Source of the DNA: Flavobacterium gelatinilyticum | GTDB taxonomy: Bacteria > Bacteroidota > Bacteroidia > Flavobacteriales > Flavobacteriaceae | Assembly: GCF_027111295.1 (NCBI RefSeq) | Contig: NZ_CP114287.1 | Span: 4,278,001-4,342,000, forward strand | Direction: 5' to 3' | DNA length: 64,000 nucleotides | Shown here: piece by piece, positions 51,805 to 61,174 of the stretch | How positions within the stretch are numbered: position 1 is the stretch's first letter | How the letters are laid out: each line of letters opens with the position of its first letter | The notes under the pieces: model-generated | Told to the model about the DNA's origin: nothing | What the model saw: only the letters and a program-made list of their open reading frames with translations | The model's database searches: none | Translations under genes and position numbers: made by a program

Positions 51805-53544
51805 TTAGTTAATTTTAATTATAACTCCGTTTTTATCAGTGGTTAGTCTGCTTTTGGTTGTTTTACCGTTTATAACTTCTTTTCCATTTATTTTAATCGA
51901 AACTTCTTTTACGGTATCGTTTGTGATTTCATTGTCATAATCGTCATCGTTTGCATCATAACTGTCCTTATGATCATTTTCATTTTCAGGACAGTTTAAA
52001 CATTTAATTTTAGAACCTTCAACTTTGTAGTTGTAATTACCGCTGAAATGAAGATTGAAAAAATCATTATCAGAATCATCATAATCCTGTAGAGAAGCGT
52101 CTGGTTTGAACAATTGTCCTTGAGGTAAATATAAGTATATGTTAATTTCCTGACCTCTGAATTTGTTTTTCACTTCTGTGAGAAAATGATTATCCAAAAT
52201 TAACTGATTTCCGTTAATCTGAAATTTAAAATTGATTTTTTCTGCTCTTTTTTTCGCATTGGTAAATGAATTTCCTCTTGCGCTTTTTTCAATCTGAACA
52301 TACGGCGAAGCTTCATCTGTACGTAAAACGTGTAAACGTACATTTGTAGAGTAGATTAAATCGTTTCCTGCTGAATCCTGAACAAATTCAAACTCACCGT
52401 ACTGCTCCAAATCTTTTGCGTAATAATCATTGTATCTGAATTTTACATACAAAGTATCCTTTGGCGTAATGGGTATAGCTCTTTTTTCGACTACTTTATT
52501 ATTATACGATACCTCCGTTGCTTGTTTAATAAGAATACTGATTGTGATAGTAATCGCAACAATCCATACCGCTAACAAAGTGTATTTAGCAAAATTACCA
52601 ATTGATCTTAAATTTGGAGATAATAGTTTAAAACCTAATAATGTTAAGAAGAAAAACGGAATTCCAACAGCAAAAAGCATCAATAAACCAAATGACCAGA
52701 TAGGATAATCTGTAAAGTTTTCAGCTTCTATAAAATTCTGCCATGGGAAATCAATAAAAACGTTCGTTCCTAAAGTAAACACTCCAATTAGCAGCAAAAC
52801 CAAAGTTGCAAGTCCTGCCATAATCAAAACTACGCCTAAAACCTTTGCAAAGATTTTAAAAACCGTCATGATAAAGTCTCCAAATGAACTACTTATTCTC
52901 TCAGCTCCCGACTTTACCTGGTTTCCCATTTTGTCATAATCTGCATTTTTGAATTTTTCAGATAATGAGTCAATTTCCTCGCGTACTTTTTTTTCGATGT
53001 TCGAAATGGTAACCGGCTCTCCTGTCATTTCCAGTTTTTCAGAAGTTGTAACTGCCTCAGGAGTTACAATCCAAAGTACAAAATAAGCTAAGATTCCTGT
53101 TCCAAAACCGGCAAAAACAAAGATTAAGAATACAATTTTAATCCATACGGCATCAATTCCAAAATAGTGTCCCAAACCTGTTGCCACACCTCCAACCATA
53201 CCGTTTTCTTTGTCACGGTATAATTTTTTATGACTTCTTTTATTGTAATTATTATACGGTGCTCCGGTATTTTCTTCATCTTCGATTCTGTAATCTTCCG
53301 GCTGCCCCATAACCGCAATCACTTCGTCAACATCTTTCAGTGCAACAACATGCTTTTCGCTTTTTTGTTTTTCTGTTAAAAGTTCAGAAACACGCATTTC
53401 GATGTCTTTTATAATTTCATCTTGTCCTGATGAGTTGTTAAGAGATCTTTTTATAGCGTCAAAATAGCGTGTCAATTTTAAATATGCATCTTCATCGATG
53501 TGAAAAAACATACCGCCTAAGTTAATATTTACTGTTTTGTTCAT
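51805..53544 (-). CDS. PspC-domain membrane protein, long form
   Basis: A 579-residue inner-membrane protein. Order: an N-terminal cytosolic part (1-105, MNKTVNINLGGMFFHIDEDAYLKL), a PspC domain (about 105-165) with KLYRDKENGMVGGVATGLGHYFGIDAVWIKIVFLIFVFAG and a membrane hairpin, then four further helices (about 235-265, 285-305, 320-345) and a large C-terminal extracytoplasmic beta domain (about 350-579). Such proteins go with a PadR regulator and GIN proteins, as here; they are related to phage-shock-type envelope stress responses. Three bases after PadR. Confidence 0.9.
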   Translation of the reverse strand: MNKTVNINLGGMFFHIDEDAYLKLTRYFDAIKRSLNNSSGQDEIIKDIEMRVSELLTEKQKSEKHVVALKDVDEVIAVMGQPEDYRIEDEENTGAPYNNYNKRSHKKLYRDKENGMVGGVATGLGHYFGIDAVWIKIVFLIFVFAGFGTGILAYFVLWIVTPEAVTTSEKLEMTGEPVTISNIEKKVREEIDSLSEKFKNADYDKMGNQVKSGAERISSSFGDFIMTVFKIFAKVLGVVLIMAGLATLVLLLIGVFTLGTNVFIDFPWQNFIEAENFTDYPIWSFGLLMLFAVGIPFFFLTLLGFKLLSPNLRSIGNFAKYTLLAVWIVAITITISILIKQATEVSYNNKVVEKRAIPITPKDTLYVKFRYNDYYAKDLEQYGEFEFVQDSAGNDLIYSTNVRLHVLRTDEASPYVQIEKSARGNSFTNAKKRAEKINFKFQINGNQLILDNHFLTEVKNKFRGQEINIYLYLPQGQLFKPDASLQDYDDSDNDFFNLHFSGNYNYKVEGSKIKCLNCPENENDHKDSYDANDDDYDNEITNDTVKEVSIKINGKEVINGKTTKSRLTTDKNGVIIKIN

Positions 53545-53547
53545 GAC

Positions 53548-53880
53548 TTATTGATTTTGATTGGTGATTAGATTTACGGCATCCGACAATTCTGTCCAGG
53601 TACCGCTGAGTTCGTTTAAAAATGTTTGTCCTATTTCGGTTAATCCGTAATATTTTCTTGGCGGTCCTGATGTTGATTCTTCCCATCGATAATTAAGCAA
53701 ACCGTCGTTTTTCAGTCTAGTTAAAAGCGGGTAAACTGTTCCCTCAACAACTAATAATTTCGCGTTTTTTAAAGTGTCTAATATTTCAGATGTGTATGCG
53801 TCTTTTTCTTTTAATACTGATAAGATGCAAAACTCAAGAACACCTTTGCGCATCTGTGCTTTTGTGTTTTCAATGTTCAT
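53548..53880 (-). CDS. PadR-family transcriptional regulator
   Basis: A 110-residue winged-helix repressor. Seen: MRKGVLEFCILSVLKEKDAYTSEILDTL, the recognition part VVEGTVYPLLTRLKNDGLLNYRWEESTSGPPRKYYGLTEIGQTF, which is the PadR signature including GPPRKYY, and a C-terminal dimer helix. It heads the operon PadR-PspC-GIN and probably represses it; the inducing signal is likely cell-envelope stress, by analogy with LadR and related regulators. Confidence 0.93.
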   Translation of the reverse strand: MNIENTKAQMRKGVLEFCILSVLKEKDAYTSEILDTLKNAKLLVVEGTVYPLLTRLKNDGLLNYRWEESTSGPPRKYYGLTEIGQTFLNELSGTWTELSDAVNLITNQNQ

Positions 53881-53957
53881 AATTTCATTTCATTTTTTTT
53901 AGATTGAACAATTCGTTTTTTGATTGATGATGATTGATTGATGATTGATTTTTTTTT

Positions 53958-54048
53958 GGAGCTGTTTCCTGCTATCCGTTCCAATCTTTTGTGCCTCCCG
54001 AAGCCTCGGGATCCGCACAAAAGGATTTCCACTTCTATCAGGGCTGGT
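53958..54048. repeat. Folded palindromic element of about 90 bp
   Basis: ATCTTTTGTGC (53984-53994) pairs with GCACAAAAGGAT (54015-54026, one bulge). Inside, TCCCGA (53996-54001) pairs with TCGGGA (54006-54011). Flanks GCTATCCGTTCC and CTTCTATCAGGGCT may pair further. It is richer in GC than its neighbours. Located between the PadR and DUF4870 genes. I associate such elements with dispersed intergenic repeats in flavobacteria; no link to a transposase is visible here. Confidence 0.6.
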
Positions 54049-54099
54049 TCCTATATTGTCTATAACCTTTAACCTCTGTTACACTGAGCAGATCCCCAA

Positions 54100-54555
54100 T
54101 TACTTAATAAAAGGAATTGTTAGCGGATATTTGTATAATTCTCCGTTTGAAGCTTTTATAGAAGCATAGATTACCAAAAAGAATTCAACAAATTTTAAAA
54201 ACCCAAAAAGTAAAACTGCTGTTGCACCTACACTTAAAAGTCCGATGCTGTCTTCGAGATTAAAATTTCTGATAAAGAAATCCTCGTCATTAAAAACTGC
54301 TTCGATTGGCAGATTTTGTAAAAAGACAGTCAGGAAAATTGGAACCGCGATTAATGCTAAAACCAATGTGTAAAGCAATAAACTAAGTTGAAAATTCAAA
54401 GCTTGTTTTCCGTGGTGGTTTACAAATTCTGATTTGTCTTTGTAGCTCGACCAGATAATAATTGGGAAAATGTAATTTCCAAATGGAATAACGTATTGAC
54501 TTAAGATGCTTAAATGTGTGAATGCCGAAGTATTCTTTTCTGATGATTTTTCCAT
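54100..54555 (-). CDS. DUF4870 membrane protein
   Basis: A 151-residue protein with four hydrophobic segments (about 14-32, 49-70, 96-115 and 120-135). Seen: SAFTHLSILSQYVIPFGNYIFPIIIWSSYKDKSEFVNHHGKQALNFQLSLLLY, the DUF4870 signature, where the segment before the second helix carries paired His. The function is unknown to me. It lies 70 bases upstream of the palindromic element and is independent of the PadR operon. Confidence 0.88.
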   Translation of the reverse strand: MEKSSEKNTSAFTHLSILSQYVIPFGNYIFPIIIWSSYKDKSEFVNHHGKQALNFQLSLLLYTLVLALIAVPIFLTVFLQNLPIEAVFNDEDFFIRNFNLEDSIGLLSVGATAVLLFGFLKFVEFFLVIYASIKASNGELYKYPLTIPFIK

Positions 54556-54607
54556 GATGAGTGGTGTTGATGATTGTATGATTAAAAGTATATAGTATTT
54601 TCTTATG

Positions 54608-54615
54608 CAAATATA
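54608..54615 (-). promoter_or_regulatory. -7 box of the DUF4870 gene
   Basis: Minus strand TATATTTG, 52 bases before the ATG. No TTG at the usual distance upstream. Confidence 0.4.
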
Positions 54616-54809
54616 TGTTCAAAAAACAGTATCTTGTTTTGCATAGTACCTAATATTAACAAAAAATTAACATTTTAAAAATTTGAATTCTATAGATAAT
54701 TACTTGAAAACCATTGTTAAGTATTGATTTTACTGACAAGTTTATAAAGTAATATCGATTTATTGTGCGTGCATAGTTTTTTTGTATTTTTACATAAAAA
54801 AACAATCAC

Positions 54810-55262
54810 ATGGCAATTTCTGTATCAAAACTCAACAAATTTGTATTATTCAAATTACCATCGGCATACTTTTGCGGGGTGCGTGTAAAAGCAATTGATA
54901 AGGACAGATGCATCGTAAGTGTCAAGCATCGCTGGATAAATCAGAATCCTTTTAATTCGATGTATTTTGCAGTTCAGGCCATGGCGGCAGAATTGACCAC
55001 AGGGGCATTGGTTATTTCGCAGATACAGGAAAGCGGAAAAAAGATCTCAATGCTGGTCGCTAATAACAAAGGAAACTTTACCAAAAAAGCAACGGGCCGC
55101 ATTACATTTGTCTGCAACGACGGACATCTTATTGTTGATGCAATTCAAAAAACCATAGAAACAGGCGAGGGACAGACTTTCTGGATGAAATCGATAGGAA
55201 CAAACGAAGAAGGCGTTCAGGTCTCTGAAATGGATTTTGAATGGAGTATTCGTGTGAAATAG
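54810..55262 (+). CDS. DUF4442 hotdog-fold protein (thioesterase-like)
   Basis: A 150-residue cytosolic protein with a hotdog-fold core. Seen: LPSAYFCGVRVKAIDKDRCIVSVKHRWINQNPFNSMYFAVQAMAAELTTGAL, matching DUF4442 (PaaI-like thioesterases). The Asn-Pro-Phe-x-Ser-Met motif stands where other hotdog enzymes carry the active-site helix; no clear catalytic acid follows, so activity is open. It stands alone in the plus direction among minus-strand genes. Confidence 0.85.
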   Translation: MAISVSKLNKFVLFKLPSAYFCGVRVKAIDKDRCIVSVKHRWINQNPFNSMYFAVQAMAAELTTGALVISQIQESGKKISMLVANNKGNFTKKATGRITFVCNDGHLIVDAIQKTIETGEGQTFWMKSIGTNEEGVQVSEMDFEWSIRVK

Positions 55263-55381
55263 GTTTTTACGGCAGATTTCAAAGATTTAGTGATTTCTAA
55301 ATATTCGGTTTGCCCCGAATTACATTTACTGCAAATTTTACACAAATGCGAGACGCAGAAGTAATTTGTAATATTCGCAGC

Positions 55382-55408
55382 AAAAAAAGACCTCAAATCT
55401 GAGGTCTT
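55382..55408 (-). terminator. Terminator of the small Cys/Lys-rich protein gene
   Basis: AGACCTCA (55388-55395) and TGAGGTCT (55400-55407) pair around AATC; on the minus strand a T-run of seven follows. It starts 11 bases after the stop. Confidence 0.85.
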
Positions 55409-55418
55409 AGAATTTCAA

Positions 55419-55577
55419 TTATTTTTTAGTGCAGCAAGCTTTTTTATCTTTCTTGTCTGTTGTTTTTTTGCAGCAAGATTCTTTTTTTGTGCTTTCTTTT
55501 TTTGCCGGTTTTGTGTTCTGAGCACTTACGCTGATGGAGAATAAGGCAATCGTTACGATAGTAATTACTTTAGTCAT
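55419..55577 (-). CDS. Small exported Cys/Lys-rich protein
   Basis: A 52-residue protein: signal peptide (1-19, ending VSAQ) and a mature part of only about 33 residues with ten or more Lys and four Cys as two adjacent pairs (ESCCKKTTDKKDKKACCTKK). Start chosen at the ATG giving a proper signal peptide; an in-frame ATG 15 codons upstream adds residues without sense. Two CC pairs suggest a metal-binding or thiol role in the periplasm. It is close to the copper cluster on the same strand and resembles the larger protein at 62.4 kb. Confidence 0.75.
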   Translation of the reverse strand: MTKVITIVTIALFSISVSAQNTKPAKKESTKKESCCKKTTDKKDKKACCTKK

Positions 55578-55720
55578 TTTGTTTAAATTATTTTTTGTTA
55601 AAGATTGTAATTGGTGAATCAAATATAAAAGGAATAATGATTCGTAAGAATAATCGTGTTGTTAATGTTTTTGTAAAAATGGACAGCTGGTTTAATATTC
55701 ATTAAAAATGACAATACGTA

Positions 55721-56041
55721 TCAGCTTAATTTTTTTCTCATTCGATTTCTAATTAGAAACTGAATAAGCATGATTGTCAATAAAACGCCAAAAATTAAAA
55801 GTTCAAATACTATCATTCCAACTAAGGGCAGACCGCAGCGGATTTCTCCATTAGATCGATCTCTTAAATTGTGACTTACAATAGTAAAAGCGAGATACGA
55901 AACCAGAATCTGCAGCAGAAAATTGATTACAGAAACTTTAGTTAAATTCAGCTTTACGCTTTCGTAAATCTTTCTTATCCCAAAAATGATTTGAAATACT
56001 AATGGCAAAACAAGTAAAATCAAAGGGTTAATCTGATGCAT
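55721..56041 (-). CDS. Hypothetical membrane protein
   Basis: A 106-residue protein with three hydrophobic segments (about 5-20, 34-50 and 72-96), a loop with one Cys (GEIRCGLPLVG) and a basic tail (RNRMRKKLS). Start chosen at the ATG ending at 56041; an earlier in-frame ATG at 56086 would place 15 hydrophilic residues ahead of the first helix and cannot be excluded. I do not recognise the family. It is the last gene before the copper cluster's end on the same strand. Confidence 0.55.
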   Translation of the reverse strand: MHQINPLILLVLPLVFQIIFGIRKIYESVKLNLTKVSVINFLLQILVSYLAFTIVSHNLRDRSNGEIRCGLPLVGMIVFELLIFGVLLTIMLIQFLIRNRMRKKLS

Positions 56042-56158
56042 AAAATGGTTTTTTAGTTTTGTTTCAGCTTTCAAAAGTAATGCCATTATGTTTTAAATGA
56101 ACTTCTTTTATAGAATCTCATGAAATATGAATTTATATTACTTAAATGATGAAAAAAA

Positions 56159-58396
56159 TCAGTAATTCAAATTCACTCCAAACCCAACACCCATATCACT
56201 GTCGTAATGTGTGGTAATACCAAAGTTTCGGGCAACGATATATTTTAATCCCGCCATATATTCCTTATCGGTATTCCACATCAGGTTCATTCGCAAACGT
56301 CTCGAAAGCGGAATATCTTTTCGTTCAAATTGCAAACGGACATTTCCATCGGTGTAAACCTCAACCTGCGCTTTTACTAGCATTGGAAGCGTATATTCAA
56401 GTCCGGCGCTAAAAACCGAACGACTGTCTTTGGTGTTTTTCTGTCCGAAGATATTCTGTTCCTGTTCATCCATTCCCATTTTTCGATAACGCCAGTCAAA
56501 ACCAATAAACGGCATCAGCCACTGCATTTTGCCAATGTAACGACCAATATGCGTTTCGGTTTCGTAACCATGTTTGTCGTTGTATCCTAATCTCCATTCG
56601 GTTCCAATGCTCCATCTGGTATTACTGTACATCGCTTCACCGTCATTTCCGTTTGATGCAAAATCATTTTCAGCCATAAAATGAAACATACGATCGTCCA
56701 TTTTCAGCATTTTATAAGCCATTTCAGGATGATGAATCAAAGGATTCGGTGCTGAATTTTCATAACTAAAAATACGTCCCATTCCGGCCATCATGTGATA
56801 TAAAATATGGCAGTGAAAAAACCAGTCTCCATCGGCATTCGCTTCAAATTCGATAGTGTCGGTTTCCATCGGCATAATGTCGATTACGTTTTTCATTGGT
56901 GCATAATCACCCTGATCGTTGAGAAGCCTGAAATCATGACCGTGCAAATGCATCGGGTGGCGCATCATTGAGCCATTGTATAAAGTAATCCGAACAATTT
57001 CTCCTTTTTTAATTAAGATTTTATCAGTTTCAGAAACCACTTTATTGTCTAAACTCCAGACATAACGGTTCATGTTTCCCGATAATTCAAATCGTAATTC
57101 TTTTACGGGAGCGTCTTTTGGAAGATTGGTTTTATGTGGTGCTTTCAGCATTCCGTAATTCAATGTAACAATTTCAGCCGTTTCGGTGCTGTCATTACTC
57201 ATTTTCATTTCTTCCATATTATGACCGGAATGATCCATTGGCTTTGCATTTTGATCTTCTCCCGAAATTTCAGGATACATTACGGCATTCATGTCCATTT
57301 TATTCCATGACATATTCATGCCCATATCGTTCATTTCGCCATTCATTTTCATCATATCGTTCATCATTTTCATACCTTCAAAATATTTTAATTTCGAAAG
57401 ATGATGAACAGTCTGTTTTTCACCTCCGCCTAAATATAAGGAAGCAGATCCGGTTCGATCTTCGGCTGTTGCCAGAAAAGCAAAAGATTTTTTTTCTTCG
57501 GGAATAGTTACTATAACATCATAAGTTTCAGAAACCGCAATAATCAAACGATCGACTTCTACAGGTTCAACATCGTTTCCGTCGCTGGCAGCAACAGTAA
57601 TTTTACCGCCGCCGTACGTAAGCCAGAAATAACTCGAAGCACCTCCGTTGGCAATTCGCAAACGGACTTTTGAGCCCGGCTTAAATTCGGATAACTGCTG
57701 TTCGGTTTTTCCGTTAATCAAAAACTTTTCATAATAAACATCGCTCACATCCATCGCATTCATTCGCTTCCACTCATTGGTCACTTTGGTCGAAAAATGT
57801 CCTTGTTTAACAGCTTCGGCATAACTTTGAGTTGTTCCTTTTTTAATGGCAAACCAGTCATTGGCGTTATGCAGCATTCGCTGAATATTCCCTGGTTTAA
57901 GATCGGACCATTCGCTCAGAATGACCGGAATAGTCGGCAGATCGTCAATGCCTTTTCGAATCGTTGGGTCGTCTTTCTTTTTGTTGATGATAAAAAGTCC
58001 GTACAAACCAATCTGCTCCTGTAAACCGGAATGACTATGGTACCAATACGTTCCGTTTTGAATAATCGGGAAACTGTATTTGTGCGTGGTTCCGGGCTTA
58101 ATGGGCATTTGGGTTAAATACGGGACACCGTCTTCTTTATTAGGAAGAAACAATCCGTGCCAGTGCATGGCAGTATCTTCATTTTTTAATTCGTTGTGAA
58201 CATAAATTTCGGCGATATCACCTTCTGTAAAAGTAAGTGTCGGCATTGGGATTTGTCCGTTAACCGCTATCGCTCTTTTTTCTTTTCCTGAAAAATTCAC
58301 AATCGTATCGCGTACATGTAAATCGTACCGAACCACTTTTTGGGCATTCAGCGATATTACAGCAAAAAAGAGTATAGTGAGATATTTCAGTTTCAT
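56159..58396 (-). CDS. Multicopper oxidase (CopA/CueO-type) with probable CopB-like beta-barrel tail
   Basis: A 745-residue exported oxidase of Cu(I). Seen: signal peptide (1-18), copper ligands in AMHWHGLFLPN, TYWYHSHSGLQEQ, RHPMHLHGHDFRLL and WFFHCHILYHMMAGMGRIFS, and a Met-rich segment (about 340-380, MMNDMMKMNGEMNDMG) typical of copper-tolerance oxidases. After the cupredoxin part (to about 575) comes about 170 residues with alternating strands (MQWLMPFIGFDWRYRKMG, GLEYTLPMLVKAQVEVYTD, FGITTHYDSDMGVGFGVNLNY) ending in an aromatic residue, like CopB/PcoB outer-membrane barrels. Fusion of both functions would put the oxidase at the outer membrane. Four bases after the P-ATPase gene. Confidence 0.93.
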   Translation of the reverse strand: MKLKYLTILFFAVISLNAQKVVRYDLHVRDTIVNFSGKEKRAIAVNGQIPMPTLTFTEGDIAEIYVHNELKNEDTAMHWHGLFLPNKEDGVPYLTQMPIKPGTTHKYSFPIIQNGTYWYHSHSGLQEQIGLYGLFIINKKKDDPTIRKGIDDLPTIPVILSEWSDLKPGNIQRMLHNANDWFAIKKGTTQSYAEAVKQGHFSTKVTNEWKRMNAMDVSDVYYEKFLINGKTEQQLSEFKPGSKVRLRIANGGASSYFWLTYGGGKITVAASDGNDVEPVEVDRLIIAVSETYDVIVTIPEEKKSFAFLATAEDRTGSASLYLGGGEKQTVHHLSKLKYFEGMKMMNDMMKMNGEMNDMGMNMSWNKMDMNAVMYPEISGEDQNAKPMDHSGHNMEEMKMSNDSTETAEIVTLNYGMLKAPHKTNLPKDAPVKELRFELSGNMNRYVWSLDNKVVSETDKILIKKGEIVRITLYNGSMMRHPMHLHGHDFRLLNDQGDYAPMKNVIDIMPMETDTIEFEANADGDWFFHCHILYHMMAGMGRIFSYENSAPNPLIHHPEMAYKMLKMDDRMFHFMAENDFASNGNDGEAMYSNTRWSIGTEWRLGYNDKHGYETETHIGRYIGKMQWLMPFIGFDWRYRKMGMDEQEQNIFGQKNTKDSRSVFSAGLEYTLPMLVKAQVEVYTDGNVRLQFERKDIPLSRRLRMNLMWNTDKEYMAGLKYIVARNFGITTHYDSDMGVGFGVNLNY

Positions 58397-58400
58397 CAGA

Positions 58401-60920
58401 TTATAATTTTAAATTTCGAAGACGAAGTGCATTTACAATTACAGATACAGAACTTAAACTCATTGCCAAAGCAGCTAACATTGGCGAAAGCAGAATCCCG
58501 AAAACCGGATATAAAATTCCTGCGGCAATAGGTACGCCTAAAGTGTTGTATATAAAGGCAAAAAACAGATTTTGTCTGATGTTTGACATTACGGCATGAC
58601 TTAGTTTTTTTGCTTTTACGATTCCGTTTAAGTCTCCTTTTACAAGCGTAATTTTGGCACTTTCGATCGCAGCATCTGTTCCGGTTCCCATTGCGATTCC
58701 AATATTCGATTTTGCCAGAGCCGGCGCATCGTTGATTCCGTCGCCCGCCATTGCCACTATTTTGCCTTCGGCTTGTAAACGTTCAATTTCTTTTAATTTA
58801 TCTTCCGGAAGACAATCTGCTTTAAAAGAACTCAAATGAAGCTGATTGGCTACGGCTTTTGCTGTATTTGCATTATCGCCGGTAAGCATGATAACTTCTA
58901 CGCCCTGATCGATTAAACTTTTTATGGCTTGCGCGCTGTTTTCTTTAATAGCATCGGTAATAGTTACATAGCCTAAAACAGTCTGATCGATTGCGATATA
59001 CGAAACGGTTTTTCCCAGATTTTGTTCGGCTGTAACTTTGTTTTCTATTTCTTCAGAAATCGAAGCATTTACTTCAAGCATTAGTTTTTTATTTCCTAAA
59101 GCTGTTTTTTTATTTTCGATTATTCCGGTGACACCTTTTCCGGTTAGGGTTTCAAAATTGCGAACTTCAAGCAGCGAAATATTTTGCGCTTTTGCAAAGT
59201 TTACAACGGCTTTTGCCAAAGGATGTTCGCTGTGCTGATTTAATGAAGCAATGTTTTGAAGTAAAAAATCCTGATCGTTATTTATAGCATAAATTTTCTC
59301 TACAGATGGTTTTCCTTCTGTAATAGTTCCGGTTTTATCAGTAATCAGAACGTCAATTTTATTCATGTTTTCCAGTGCTTCGGCATTTTTTATCAGGATT
59401 CCAAATTGCGCTCCTTTGCCCACACCCACCATAACCGACATTGGCGTTGCTAATCCCAAAGCACACGGGCAGGCAATAATTAAAACGGCAATGGCATTTA
59501 TTAAAGCGTAAACATAAGAAGGTTCAGGACCAAATTTTGCCCAGAGAATAAAAGTCAGAATCGAAATTAAAACAACAGTGGGTACAAAATATTTAGCCAC
59601 TGTATCGGCTAGTTTTTGAATTGGTGCTCTCGAACGGCTGGCATCGTTTACCATCTGGATGATCTGCGAAAGCATGGTTTCAGAACCTACTTTTTCGGCC
59701 TTCATTACAAATGATTTGGTTCCGTTGATGGTTCCTGAAATTACTGAATCTCCCACTTTTTTATCAACCGGAATAGGTTCTCCGGTAATCATCGATTCGT
59801 CAATATGACTTTCTCCTGCTGTGATTTTTCCGTCTACCGGAATTTTTTCTCCTGGTTTTACCCGTAGTAAATCTCCTTTTTTAATATTGTGAATTGAAAT
59901 TACTTTGTCATGTCCGTTTTCAACCAGAGTGGCTTCTGTTGGAGCCAGTTTTAATAGTTGTTTGATCGCTCCGTTGGTCTGGCTGTGAGCTTTAGCTTCT
60001 AATAATTGTCCGAGTATTACCAAAGTGATGATAACCGTTGCAGCTTCAAAATACAAATGAATGGTTCCGTGATGCGATTTGAATTCGGCCGGAAAAATAT
60101 CGGGAAAGAACATGCCTGCAATGCTGAATAAAAAGGCAACACAGGTTCCGATCCCGATAAGGGTAAACATATTCAAATTCCAGGTTATAATCGATTTGTA
60201 GGCGCGCACAAAAAACATCCATCCGGCATAAAACAAAACAGGAATTGAAAGCAGGAACTGAACCCAGTTCCATTTTTCAACAGACATTAAATTGTATAAA
60301 GGATTGTTGGGAATCATTTCAGACATTGAAATAATAAAGACAGGAAGCGTAAACAGTACAGCAATCTTCATTTTTTTCAATAAATCTGTATAGCTTTTGT
60401 TTTCTTCTTCTGAAGCCTGCATGGGCACCAGATCCATACCGCAGATTGGACAATCTCCCGGTTCGTTTGAGATAACTTCAGGATGCATCGGACATGTAAA
60501 TTGTGTCGTGGAGATGGAAACCTGCGGTACTAAATCCATTCCGCAGACCGGACAGTCGCCAAATTTATCATAGGTTTTATCGCCTTCACAATGCATCGGA
60601 CAGTAAAAAACTCCCGTGGCGTTATGCGGTATGACTTTTTTTGCGTGATCGTGTGAATGTTCTTTTTTTGATGAACAGCAGGATTTTACGGCATTTTCTC
60701 CTGAGTTTTCTGCTGTTTTCATTTCAATAGTATAGTTTCCAACGGCCGATAAAACTTCCTGAAGTTTTTCGGTTGCGATGTGTTTGTCCATTGTAATGAC
60801 CGCTTCTCCGGGATTGAGGTTTACTTCGGCCTGAATGCCTTCAACTTCATTTAAAGTCTTTTCGACTTTGGTTCGGCATCCATTGCACGACATTCCTGAA
60901 ATTATATATTGATGTTTCAT
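58401..60920 (-). CDS. copA: Copper-translocating P-type ATPase
   Basis: An 839-residue Cu(I)-exporting P1B-ATPase. Order: an N-terminal HMA domain with [12 protein letters not shown] (Cys12 and Cys15), a His-rich linker ([16 protein letters not shown]), two heavy-metal-binding YHS-like segments [28 protein letters not shown] and [24 protein letters not shown] (about 105-170), eight membrane helices, the ion-site [12 protein letters not shown], phosphorylation DKTGT, nucleotide motifs SEHPLAKA and [10 protein letters not shown]. The two YHS-like domains and the CPC motif mark copper or silver. The gene is followed directly by the multicopper oxidase and preceded, after 254 bases, by the HMA-AraC regulator. 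Confidence 0.97.
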   Translation of the reverse strand: MKHQYIISGMSCNGCRTKVEKTLNEVEGIQAEVNLNPGEAVITMDKHIATEKLQEVLSAVGNYTIEMKTAENSGENAVKSCCSSKKEHSHDHAKKVIPHNATGVFYCPMHCEGDKTYDKFGDCPVCGMDLVPQVSISTTQFTCPMHPEVISNEPGDCPICGMDLVPMQASEEENKSYTDLLKKMKIAVLFTLPVFIISMSEMIPNNPLYNLMSVEKWNWVQFLLSIPVLFYAGWMFFVRAYKSIITWNLNMFTLIGIGTCVAFLFSIAGMFFPDIFPAEFKSHHGTIHLYFEAATVIITLVILGQLLEAKAHSQTNGAIKQLLKLAPTEATLVENGHDKVISIHNIKKGDLLRVKPGEKIPVDGKITAGESHIDESMITGEPIPVDKKVGDSVISGTINGTKSFVMKAEKVGSETMLSQIIQMVNDASRSRAPIQKLADTVAKYFVPTVVLISILTFILWAKFGPEPSYVYALINAIAVLIIACPCALGLATPMSVMVGVGKGAQFGILIKNAEALENMNKIDVLITDKTGTITEGKPSVEKIYAINNDQDFLLQNIASLNQHSEHPLAKAVVNFAKAQNISLLEVRNFETLTGKGVTGIIENKKTALGNKKLMLEVNASISEEIENKVTAEQNLGKTVSYIAIDQTVLGYVTITDAIKENSAQAIKSLIDQGVEVIMLTGDNANTAKAVANQLHLSSFKADCLPEDKLKEIERLQAEGKIVAMAGDGINDAPALAKSNIGIAMGTGTDAAIESAKITLVKGDLNGIVKAKKLSHAVMSNIRQNLFFAFIYNTLGVPIAAGILYPVFGILLSPMLAALAMSLSSVSVIVNALRLRNLKL

Positions 60921-61021
60921 TGCTTTGTATTTTTGGTTTACAATGCAAATTTCCGAACTGTGGTTTAGATCGGGTTGTATAATTTTGAGAATGATTTGTA
61001 AGATTTACTAAAAGAGGATTT

Positions 61022-61140
61022 TTACCGCAAAGCTTTGTGTTTTTTTACCGTAAAGAGCGCAATGAATTTTTATAAACGGGGCTTTGTAAAAACGGAAAGT
61101 TCGCAAGGCTATGTGTAAATAACTTTGCGAACCTTATAAC
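61022..61140. repeat. Degenerate CGCAAAG / CTTTGCG repeat
   Basis: Copies of CCGCAAAG, CTTTGTG, CCGTAAAG, TTCGCAAG and CTTTGCGAAC are strewn over the gap between the P-ATPase gene and the AraC-type regulator. Some copies pair (ACCGCAAAG and CTTTGCGAAC). Loose members are also found near 29100-29141 and 48615-48655. Confidence 0.45.
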
Positions 61141-61174
61141 TATTGGGATTACTCTCTTTGCGTTTCAGTAAAAT

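Noticed and set aside
54383..54622. Minus-strand frame over the DUF4870 start
   Set aside because: It is a shadow frame of the DUF4870 gene and its promoter; the composition is not protein-like.
58340..58531. Plus-strand frame across the copA-oxidase junction
   Set aside because: It is antisense to two well-supported genes and has no start signal.
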